NCBI GenBank assembly: GCA_903924005.1 | Contig: CAIXZV010000060.1 | Span: 1 to 5,141, forward strand | Origin: an uncultured Chloroflexota bacterium | Lineage (GTDB): Bacteria > Chloroflexota > Limnocylindria > Limnocylindrales > CSP1-4 | Direction: 5' to 3' | DNA: 5,141 nucleotides | Part shown: positions 1-5,141 of the stretch, piece by piece | Position numbering within the stretch: position 1 is the first letter of the stretch | Layout of the letters: each line of letters begins with the position of its first letter | The notes under the pieces: generated by a model | Database searches by the model: none | Seen by the model: the letters and a program-made list of their open reading frames with translations, nothing else | What the model was told of the DNA's origin: nothing | Position numbers and translations under genes: made by a program

Positions 1-83
1 GCAAGCACACGATCAAGCTGGTCGTCGCTGGCACCGCTGGCAAGCCAAGGGTGGACCTCGACGGGTTCGTCGTCATCAAGTAA
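1..83 (+). CDS. C-terminal end of a protein with a beta-sandwich-like terminal domain (5' part outside window)
   Basis: Reading from base 3, the frame gives 26 codons ending in TAA at 81-83: K-H-T-I-K-L-V-V-A-G-T-A-G-K-P, then R-V-D-L-D-G-F-V-V-I-K. The pattern 'HTIKLVV-GT-G-PRVDLDGFVV' alternates hydrophobic and polar residues. It resembles the last two strands of jelly-roll, carbohydrate-binding-like domains that often close large secreted bacterial proteins. The rest of the protein, its start and its main function lie outside the window. Calling it extracellular is inference from this tail alone. It is followed by a GC-rich inverted repeat and then by a decayed gene on the same strand. Confidence 0.6.
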   Translation, partial: KHTIKLVVAGTAGKPRVDLDGFVVIK

Positions 84-86
84 GGA

Positions 87-132
87 GCGCTGCCTCGCGC
101 TGCGACGCATCGCCGTGTCCGCGGGCAGGCGC
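87..132 (+). terminator. Possible hairpin terminator after the first gene
   Basis: Bases 90-99 (CTGCC-T-CGCG) pair with 120-128 (CGCGGGCAG) around one bulged T at 95. Bases 87-89 (GCG) extend the stem by pairing with 130-132 (CGC), with one bulged G at 129. The structure begins three bases after the stop codon at 81-83, where a terminator would be expected. The loop is long (20 nt) and no T-run follows, so it is not a canonical intrinsic terminator. In DNA this GC-rich it may be chance. Confidence 0.25.
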
Positions 133-233
133 CGGTAGAACACTCGCGCCACCGCACCAGCTGGTTGGTGTGGCTGCGGGACATGACGGCGTTCCCCAGG
201 GCACTAGGGGCGGGTCGCCCACGTGGTTCCCTT

Positions 234-456
234 CGAGACGGCTCTCGGGTGGCCGTGGGCGATCAGACTGGCCCCCTATGACCCCACAACCGACGACGTG
301 GCCCACGGCGCCACATGGACGTCCTCAGACCGCCTAACGTGGACTGCGTCGCCAGACAGCGTGATTTGGTCGCTGTCCGACGCGCTACCCGATCCGGCCA
401 TGATCCGCAACGACGTGATCGCCACGCCCGACGGCTAGCTCGTGGCCGGGCGCGGC
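234..456 (+). pseudogene. Decayed fragment of a BNR/sialidase-like beta-propeller repeat gene
   Basis: Two + strand frames carry pieces of one familiar pattern. In the frame starting at 234 the reading is R-D-G-S-R-V-A-V-G-D-Q-T-G-P-L, ending in TGA at 279-281. From 280, in the frame of 223-438, it continues as D-P-T-T-D-D-V-A-H-G-A, then T-W-T-S-S-D-R-L-T-W-T, then I-R-N-D-V-I-A-T-P-D-G, then TAG at 436-438. Past that stop the same frame reads L-V-A-G-R-G. 'G-x-x-VAVG', 'W-T-S-S-D-G-x-T-W-T' and 'NDV-A-TPDG-LVA-GRG' are the successive strands of BNR/Asp-box-like repeats common in secreted proteins of Chloroflexota and Actinobacteria. Having the motif in two frames with a stop inside it suggests at least one frameshift and one nonsense change. 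No start codon with a ribosome site is visible. Alternatively, 223-438 could be a short unrelated ORF. Confidence 0.45.
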
Positions 457-471
457 ACGGGCTGGCGGGCA

Positions 472-488
472 CGATGCTGCTAGCGTCG
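472..488 (-). terminator. Short hairpin after the operon's last gene, weak terminator candidate
   Basis: Bases 472-478 (CGATGCT) and 482-488 (AGCGTCG) form a 7-position stem around a 3-base loop. In the - strand transcript one position is a C-A mismatch; in the + direction it is a G-T wobble. It begins about 11 bases past the last stop codon of the leftward operon (500-502). No T-run follows in either direction, so this is a positional guess only. Confidence 0.2.
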
Positions 489-499
489 GCGATGTCGGC

Positions 500-1593
500 C
501 TAGCCGGCGTCCACCCAGGGCAGGGCGTCCACAGCGGCCCGGATCCGGGGCCAGAGGCGCTCGGGTCCAAATCGGAAGGGATCGTCGCAGGGCAGCCCCG
601 TCTCGGCCTCTGTGGCGGCAATGACGCGCCGCGCCTCGTCCGGATCCGCGATGAGCGACGTGTTGAGCGCCACCGCCACCACGCGTGACGGCGCCACGGC
701 ACCGGCCATGGCCTCGTGGAGCGCGATGAAGGAGGGGAGCGGCGCCAGCGGGAACGTCTTGCCCGGCACGTGCGTGAAGTCGTGGTCCGTGAGCCCGGGC
801 TGGTGGATGAGGATCATCGCGTGGGGCGTTGCGCCGTGGATGAGCCCCAGGGTCACCGATGAATACGCGGGGTGGTCCAGCGAGCCCTGCCCCTCGACAA
901 ACAGCCAGTCCCCGCGGGCCTCGCCCTCCTCAACCAGCCACTCCACGGTGCCGTTGAGGAAGTCGCTGATCAGCCGGTCAACGGCCACGCCCCAGCCGGC
1001 GATCATGATGCCGGTTTGCCCTGTGGGGACAAAGACGGCCGACTCGCCCGCTTCGCGTGCGGCACGCAGCAGCTCCAGTGAGACCGACATCTTGCCCACG
1101 GCGCAATCGGTGCCCACGGCCAGGATGACCCGCTTGCCGGGCAGGTGGTCCCGGCCAACGGCACAGTCACGCCGCTCGGGCGGACGACGGTAGTCCGTGA
1201 TGGTTACGCCGGCGCGGGCGGCGGCCGCCGCGAGCTCCGGATCGTCGCCCAGGAACTGGTGCAGCCCGGATCGGATGTCCAGCCCCGCCTCGATCGCCTG
1301 CAGGAGCAGGGCACGCCACTCCGGCGGAAGCAGACCACCGGTGGGCGCGATGCCGATGACAAGCGCCGTGGGCCGCTTGGCCAGCGCCTCGTCCAGCGTG
1401 GCCACGATGGGCACGCTGTGCGCCTCGCCAATCCACTCCGACACGTTGCGGCCCGCATTGGCCGAGTCGATCAGCGCAACAACGGGATCGGTGCCGTAGC
1501 GGATGACGCCGAAGGCGGTCTTGGCGTCGTGGTAGGTGAGCTGGCCGTCGGCCAGGATGGCCAGGCGCGCAGGCGCACCCGCGGTGGACTGGC

Positions 1594-1597
<4 letters not shown>
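500..1597 (-). CDS. dgcN: DUF1611/DgcN-family P-loop protein (putative D-glutamate N-acetyltransferase)
   Basis: A 365-residue protein of the length usual for the DUF1611 family. The N-terminal half (about residues 10-150) is Rossmann-like, with the family opening 'LAILADGQLTYHDAKTAFGV' at 12-31. The C-terminal half is a P-loop domain with GTDCAVGKMS at 162-171, TGQTGIMIAGWG at 192-203 and VEGQGSLDHPAYS at 234-246, all hallmark blocks of the family. Characterised members (DgcN) N-acetylate D-glutamate so that DgcA, an enolase-superfamily racemase, can convert it to the L form. Other members are unassigned, so the substrate here is inference. The start is GTG at 1597-1595. It overlaps the ATPase gene's stop by 4 bp (GTGA) and has no clear ribosome site of its own, which fits translational coupling. 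It is the last gene of the amino acid ABC operon; no dgcA is visible. An oddity is a second DCAVG at 144-148, 16 residues before the P-loop copy. Confidence 0.82.
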
Positions 1598-2432
<835 letters not shown>

Positions 2433-2436
<4 letters not shown>

Positions 2437-3221
2437 CGCACGCCTCCGGAGTGGGGGGCTCCGCGGCTTGTCGTCAGCAGGCGGGCCCAGAAGCCGGCCT
2501 CCTCGTTGCGGTTCAGCCCGGCGCCAAGCTTCTTCTCAAGCCGGCCCTGCACAAGGCCCCAGAGGGTGGTGAGCAGCAGGTAGTAGACGCAGATGCCGAT
2601 CAGCGGCTCAAACGGCCTGAACGTGCCGCCAAAGCGGTTCTCGGCGAGGAGCAGCAGCTCCGTGACGCCCACCACAGACGCGAGCGACGTGGTCTTGAGC
2701 ATGTTGTTGAACTCGTTGCCCAGCGGCGGGACGATCACGCGCAGCGCCTGCGGGAGGATGATGCGCGACATCGTCTTGCCCGGGGTCATGCCCAGGGACT
2801 TGGCGGCCTCGGCCTGCCCGGAGTCCACCGAGAGGATGCCGGCGCGAATGATCTCGCTCATGTAGGCGCCCTCGTTGATGCCGAGAGCCAGCGTGGCGGC
2901 CAGGAATGCGCCGCCGATCAGTTCAGGAAGGTTGCCGTACTGCTTGGGGAACGGGTCGAAGCCCAGGAGCGACGGGAGGCCGTAGTAGAGCAGGACGATC
3001 TGCACCAGCACCGGCGTGCCCCGGAAGAACCAGACGTAGAGGCCGGACACGCCCTTGATGACCATGTTGCGCGAGCGGCCGCCGAGGGCCGCGAGGAGGC
3101 CCAGCACGACGCCGAGCAGCTGTGCCAACACCGCCATCAGGATCGTCGTTGTGAGCGCCGCAATCAGGACCTCGCGCCACGTGAACGTGAAGTCCAGAAA
3201 CTCCTTCATTTGGAAACCCAT
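2433..3221 (-). CDS. Polar amino acid ABC transporter, permease (His/Glu/Gln/Arg family)
   Basis: A 262-residue inner-membrane protein. Hydrophobic segments lie near residues 18-46, 61-86, 101-118, 164-192 and 205-225, consistent with the roughly five-helix plan of this family. 'FFRGTPVLVQIVLLYYGLP' at 65-83 is the family's characteristic second-helix block. The EAA loop that docks on the ATPase is E138-A-A-K-S-L-G-M-T-P, continuing through I-L-P-Q-A-L to P165. The subunit probably homodimerises, because only one permease gene is present. I chose ATG 3221-3219 because GGAGG (3229-3233, - strand) sits seven bases upstream. The open frame continues to a TTG at 3239, but that start would put the ribosome site inside the gene. 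An ATG at 3209 is the next alternative. The gene ends in a 4-bp overlap with the ATPase gene and follows the binding protein gene after a hairpin-containing gap. Confidence 0.94.
2443..2447 (-). promoter_or_regulatory. Ribosome binding site of the ATPase gene
   Basis: GGAGG on the - strand, six bases before ATG 2436-2434 and lying inside the end of the permease gene. It supports the ATG despite the unusual N-terminal extension. Its surroundings (CCGGAGGCGTGCG) almost repeat those before the permease start. Confidence 0.75.
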
Positions 3222-3228
3222 CCGCGCG

Positions 3229-3233
3229 CCTCC
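3229..3233 (-). promoter_or_regulatory. Ribosome binding site that sets the permease start
   Basis: GGAGG on the - strand lies seven bases before ATG 3221-3219. It decides for this ATG over the in-frame TTG at 3239, which would place the site within the coding region. Confidence 0.75.
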
Positions 3234-3245
3234 GGCCAAACGAGG

Positions 3246-3278
3246 ACGGGGCGGCTACCGGTGTGGCAGCCGCCCCGT
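3246..3278 (-). promoter_or_regulatory. Strong hairpin between binding-protein and permease genes
   Basis: ACGGGGCGGCT (3246-3256) and AGCCGCCCCGT (3268-3278) are perfect 11-bp inverted copies. In the leftward transcript three further pairs (GCC with GGT, one a G-U) extend the stem to 14 bp with a 5-base loop, ACACC. It starts six bases after the binding-protein stop codon and ends 12 bases before the permease ribosome site. Only three T residues follow, so full termination is unlikely. Partial termination or protection of the upstream mRNA from 3' decay would keep the binding protein more abundant than the membrane subunits, a common arrangement in ABC uptake operons. That role is inference. 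Confidence 0.7.
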
Positions 3279-3284
3279 GATGGA

Positions 3285-4214
3285 CTACTTCAGGAGGACG
3301 ACCGCGTTGGTCATGCCCCAGTGGTCAACGATGGTCTTCATCGAGCCGTCGGTGTACATGGCGTCGATTGCGGCCTGGACAGCGGCCTTCATGCCGGCGT
3401 CGTCCTTGCGCATCGCGATGCCGATGACCTGCGGATCGATCGGCGTGCCGCCGACCTCAAACTTGCCGGCGTTGGCCGGGAGGCTGTTGTAGTAGGCGAC
3501 GACGGGGGAGTCTGTGGAGTAGGCGTCCACCCGGCCGAGGCCGAGCTGCGCGAAGGCGTCGGTGTCCTTCTGGTAGCCCTTGACGTCGATGGGCGCCTTG
3601 CCGGCTGCCTTGAGCGCGTCGCTCGCTGCGTTGAGGGCGTCAAGGTTGGTCGTGCCCAGCTGGACCGCCACGCTCTTGCCCGAGAGGTCGTCCAGCGTGT
3701 GGATGCCCTTGGGGTTGCCAACCGGCACGAGCAGGCCCTGGCCGACCTTCAGGTAGTCCACGAAGTCCACCTCAAGCTGGCGCTTGGCGGTGTCGTTCAT
3801 GCCGGAGATGATCAGGTCGCACTTCTTGGCGTTGAGCGCCAGGATGATGGAGTCAAAGCCCGTGTTGTCGATCTCGGCGGTGACGCCCCAGTACTTGGCG
3901 ATCTGGGTTGCGATGTCCACGTCGGAGCCCTGCGCCGTGGTGCCGTCTGGGGCGTAGAACTCCTCGGGCGCATAGCTGACGTCCACGCAGAAGACCAGCT
4001 TGCCGGCTGCCTTGATGCGGTCCGGGGCCGTTGGTCCGGCTGCCGCCGTGGGGGCGGCCGTCGTGGCGGCGGTTGCGCCAGCGGTTGGGGCTGCGGTCGG
4101 CGCAGCTGTGGGGGCGGCCGTGGGGGCCGGGGTGGCGGCCGTGCCGCCGCAGGCGCTGACGAGTAGGACGACCGAGCCGGCAAATGCCAGAGCCCGGGTG
4201 CGGGTTGCGAACAT
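3285..4214 (-). CDS. Amino acid ABC transporter solute-binding lipoprotein
   Basis: A 309-residue lipoprotein that captures the substrate outside the membrane and delivers it to the permease. Residues 1-21 form a signal peptide (R5, R7, then A10-F-A-G-S-V-V-L-L-V) with lipobox V19-S-A-C22 for lipid attachment. Residues 25-64 are a Thr/Ala/Pro tether with tandem PTAA units. The family-3 binding fold spans about 65-309. Visible family features are 'F-x-x-x-x-G-x-x-x-G-S-D-V-D-I-A' at 87-102, SGM-x5-R145 in the segment where the family's carboxylate-binding Arg sits, GTT at 187-189, and D235-S-P in the segment where the family's amino-group-binding Asp sits. ATG 4214-4212 is chosen because AGGAGG lies six bases upstream and a signal peptide follows at once; an upstream extension to 4307 is open but basic and unlike a signal peptide. 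It is the first gene of the operon. The exact ligand cannot be read from the sequence. Confidence 0.95.
   Translation of the reverse strand: MFATRTRALAFAGSVVLLVSACGGTAATPAPTAAPTAAPTAAPTAGATAATTAAPTAAAGPTAPDRIKAAGKLVFCVDVSYAPEEFYAPDGTTAQGSDVDIATQIAKYWGVTAEIDNTGFDSIILALNAKKCDLIISGMNDTAKRQLEVDFVDYLKVGQGLLVPVGNPKGIHTLDDLSGKSVAVQLGTTNLDALNAASDALKAAGKAPIDVKGYQKDTDAFAQLGLGRVDAYSTDSPVVAYYNSLPANAGKFEVGGTPIDPQVIGIAMRKDDAGMKAAVQAAIDAMYTDGSMKTIVDHWGMTNAVVLLK
4080..4124 (-). repeat. Tandem 12-bp units encoding Pro-Thr-Ala-Ala
   Basis: Residues 31-45 of the binding protein read PTAA three times, then PTA. They are encoded by imperfect 12-base units in a G/C-only-rich tract that continues with less regular T/A/P codons to about 4023. 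The units probably form the flexible tether between the lipid anchor and the folded domain. Such tracts expand and contract easily by slippage in multiples of 12 bases, which would keep the frame. Confidence 0.7.
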
Positions 4215-4220
4215 GCAGTT

Positions 4221-4226
4221 CCTCCT
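4221..4226 (-). promoter_or_regulatory. Ribosome binding site that sets the binding-protein start
   Basis: A full AGGAGG on the - strand lies six bases before ATG 4214-4212. It is the strongest ribosome site in the window, consistent with high expression of a binding protein, and it argues against the longer open frame starting at 4307. Confidence 0.85.
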
Positions 4227-4271
4227 AGGGCCCCGCACACAGCGAGGCCGTCGCGTTGTGAAGGGACGCAG

Positions 4272-4277
4272 GTTACA
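4272..4277 (-). promoter_or_regulatory. Weak candidate -10 box for the ABC operon
   Basis: TGTAAC on the - strand matches TATAAT at four of six positions. It lies 57 bases before the binding-protein start, within the only upstream gap that could hold the operon promoter. I see no convincing -35 box at the right distance, so this is tentative. Confidence 0.2.
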
Positions 4278-4319
4278 CCCGGGGCGCGCACGATTCGGCA
4301 GCGGCACGGCAGCGGCGCG

Positions 4320-4346
4320 GTGGTTGCCGCGTGCCCGTGTGGTTGC
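4320..4346. repeat. Direct repeat GTGGTTGC in the divergent promoter region
   Basis: GTGGTTGC occurs at 4320-4327 and again at 4339-4346, 19 bases apart start to start. It lies between the divergent ABC operon and tRNA-Leu gene. Tandem half-sites about two helical turns apart can be regulator sites, but an 8-base GC-rich match in this DNA may be chance. Confidence 0.25.
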
Positions 4347-4352
4347 GCGCGT

Positions 4353-4358
4353 TACGAT
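4353..4358 (+). promoter_or_regulatory. Candidate -10 box for tRNA-Leu
   Basis: TACGAT matches TATAAT at four of six positions and ends nine bases before the first base of the mature tRNA. That implies a very short 5' leader. A TTGCCG at 4324-4329 resembles a -35 box, but its 23-base spacing is too long, so only the -10 is proposed. Confidence 0.3.
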
Positions 4359-4367
4359 CGGCGCTGG

Positions 4368-4454
4368 CCCGAGGTGGCGGAACCGGCAGACGCGGCGGTC
4401 TTAAACACCGCTGGGGGAAACCCCGTATGAGTTCGAACCTCATCCTCGGGACCA
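4368..4454 (+). tRNA. tRNA-Leu, anticodon UAA, with encoded CCA
   Basis: An 87-nt class II tRNA. The acceptor stem pairs CCCGAGG (4368-4374) with CCTCGGG (4444-4450), followed by discriminator A4451 and genomic CCA (4452-4454). The D arm is GCG (4377-4379) with CGC (4391-4393). The anticodon stem GCGGT/ACCGC (4395-4399/4407-4411) encloses loop CTTAAAC with anticodon TAA at 4402-4404, which reads UUA. The long variable arm (4412-4426) has a GGGG/CCCC stem, and the T arm is ATGAG-TTCGAAC-CTCAT (4427-4443). The long variable arm, discriminator A and anticodon all agree on leucine. UUA codons should be rare in a genome this GC-rich. I see no integrase or duplicated 3' end that would mark an attachment site within the window. 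Confidence 0.97.
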
Positions 4455-4490
4455 CAAATGGCGGCGTATGCGGTAGCGTTGGCGCTGTGT

Positions 4491-4518
4491 CCCGGCTGCT
4501 ATCCCCCCAGCGGCCGGG
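4491..4518. terminator. Hairpin between convergent tRNA-Leu and nuclease genes
   Basis: CCCGGCTGCT (4491-4500) pairs along its whole length with AGCGGCCGGG (4509-4518), with one T-G wobble, around an 8-base loop. It lies between two convergent genes, 37 bases after the tRNA end and six bases past the nuclease stop codon, so it could end transcription from both sides. No T-run follows on the + strand, so intrinsic termination is not certain. Confidence 0.45.
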
Positions 4519-4523
4519 GCACC

Positions 4524-5141
4524 CTAGCGTCCGCGGGGAGGCACCGCGATGAGCGTGAGCCCGCAGCTGCCTGACAGCAGGCGCGAGAGCACAGAGCGCT
4601 CGGCGGAGTCCATCTTGAGCCGCCAGCGGTACTTCACCTGCACCCAGCGGATGGCATAGGTACAGCGAGCGGCAGCGCGAGGCGGCAGCCAGCTGGCCGG
4701 GTCATCACCGCTCTTGGCCTGGTTAACCCTGGACGTGACCATCACCAGCGTTGGGCCGTAGGCGGTGTCGCTTGCGTAGCGGCGGCGGTCTGCCGCGGTC
4801 CAGAGGCGCGCGCCCGAGATCCACGCCTCGTACAGCGGGACCAGGTGGTCCAGCTGGAAGCTGCTTGCAAAGGTGCCCCACACGCCGTCGTAAAAGGAGT
4901 ACCAGCGACCCCGTTTTACGTAGCAGTGACTCGCCGACGTGTAGGTGACAGCCGCCAGGCTCTCGGCGATGAGGACTTCTGCGCGCGTGTTCTGGCAGTC
5001 GCCGTTTAGGTCGGCCGGGTAGTCAAACAAGGCGCGGTTGTACGTGCTCCAGCCGGACTCGTTTGCCACAGGGATCTGGTAGAGCAGCCAGCGGGCGGTG
5101 ACCTTGCTGGCCGCGGACGCCGGCGCGGCGCCAGGTCCTGC
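4524..5141 (-). CDS. DUF1524-type HNH nuclease, probably secreted (N-terminus outside window)
   Basis: The frame is open from the window edge at 5141 to TAG at 4526-4524, giving 205 visible residues. A GTG at 5069 is not the true start: the upstream codons read 'KVTARWLLYQIPVANESGW' (13-31), which fits the family, preceded by an Ala/Pro/Ser-rich linker. Homology blocks in order are R54-A-E-V-L-I-A-E-S-L, W80-Y-S-F-Y-D-G-V-W, catalytic-type D98-H99-L-V-P-L-Y-E-A-W, VTSRVNQAKSGDDPASW (135-151, with the N140 and K143 expected of the HNH fold), and RWVQVKYRW at 165-173. Cysteines 49, 73, 160 and 193 could form two disulphides, as expected outside the cytoplasm. The signal peptide itself is not visible. 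Family members are small extracellular nucleases related to the GmrSD C-terminal domain. Lone secreted forms are usually seen as nutritional or general nucleases; a defence role is not indicated. It converges on tRNA-Leu. Confidence 0.88.
   Translation of the reverse strand, partial: AGPGAAPASAASKVTARWLLYQIPVANESGWSTYNRALFDYPADLNGDCQNTRAEVLIAESLAAVTYTSASHCYVKRGRWYSFYDGVWGTFASSFQLDHLVPLYEAWISGARLWTAADRRRYASDTAYGPTLVMVTSRVNQAKSGDDPASWLPPRAAARCTYAIRWVQVKYRWRLKMDSAERSVLSRLLSGSCGLTLIAVPPRGR

Larger units (their letters stand above)
84..499. other. 416-bp stretch without an intact gene
   Basis: This stretch lies between the + strand partial gene and the convergent end of the - strand operon. I see no intact gene with a credible start and ribosome site. 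It holds a GC-rich imperfect hairpin just after the first stop codon, a decayed BNR-like coding remnant on the + strand, and a short hairpin near the operon end. The small open frames on both strands are short, and only the one starting at 223 has protein-like composition. Confidence 0.6.

Noticed and set aside
76..306. 76-codon - strand open frame at the left end
   Set aside because: It has no domain-like pattern and no ribosome site, and it overlaps the + strand beta-propeller remnant.
4023..4142. GC-rich repeats as a CRISPR-like array or regulatory repeat
   Set aside because: The units are in-frame codons for a Thr/Ala/Pro tether with no unique spacers.
2451..4166. 571-codon open frame on the + strand opposite the permease and binding protein
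   Set aside because: It is the antisense shadow of well-supported - strand genes, rich in Arg/Ala/Val/His with no recognisable domain, and has no credible start signal. Long antisense frames are expected in DNA with strong G/C at third codon positions.
4215..4307. N-terminal extension of the binding protein to an ATG at 4307
   Set aside because: The extra 31 residues are Arg/Pro-rich and would bury the signal peptide. AGGAGG at 4221-4226 sits correctly before ATG 4214.
4368..4454. tRNA-Leu as an integration site for a mobile element
   Set aside because: No integrase, no repeat of the tRNA 3' end and no phage-like gene in the window.
4524..5141. HNH protein as part of a GmrSD-like restriction or other defence system
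   Set aside because: Only the DUF1524-like nuclease domain is present, with cysteines and a linker suggesting secretion. There is no DUF262 domain and no partner defence gene nearby in the window.

Overview
This 5.1 kb window comes from a GC-rich bacterial chromosome. I infer Chloroflexota (the Limnocylindria-like group) or a high-GC relative. The clues are heavy G/C at third codon positions, a lipoprotein whose mature end starts with a Thr/Ala/Pro tandem linker, decayed 'W-T-S-S-D-x-x-T-W-T' style repeats, and a tRNA with an encoded CCA end. No marker gene fixes the taxon, so this is a stylistic inference.

Layout from left to right. Positions 1-83 hold the last 26 codons of a + strand protein with a beta-rich C-terminal domain. 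Positions 84-499 contain no intact gene, but they hold a probable decayed BNR/sialidase-like repeat gene on the + strand and two weak hairpins. Positions 500-4214 hold a four-gene operon read leftward (- strand). In transcription order it encodes a lipoprotein solute-binding protein (4214-3285), a polar amino acid ABC permease (3221-2433), its ATPase (2436-1594) and a DUF1611/DgcN-family P-loop protein (1597-500). The last three genes are joined by 4-bp stop/start overlaps (ATGA and GTGA). The first two are separated by a 63-bp gap that holds a strong perfect hairpin. Positions 4215-4367 form a divergent promoter region between the operon and a + strand tRNA-Leu(UAA) at 4368-4454. A convergent - strand gene at 4524-5141, cut by the window edge, encodes a DUF1524-type HNH nuclease that is probably secreted.

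How the genes fit together: the binding protein captures a polar amino acid outside the membrane, and the permease and ATPase import it. The DgcN-like protein, translationally coupled to the ATPase, is likely to act on the imported compound. DgcN proteins are known from D-glutamate catabolism, where DgcN N-acetylates D-glutamate and the enolase-superfamily partner DgcA racemises the product. That makes glutamate, or D-glutamate, an attractive but unproven substrate. No dgcA is visible here.

I do not see a clearly new defence or mobile system. The most interesting points are the transporter-DgcN coupling without DgcA, the intra-operon hairpin, and the decayed repeat gene next to the operon end.
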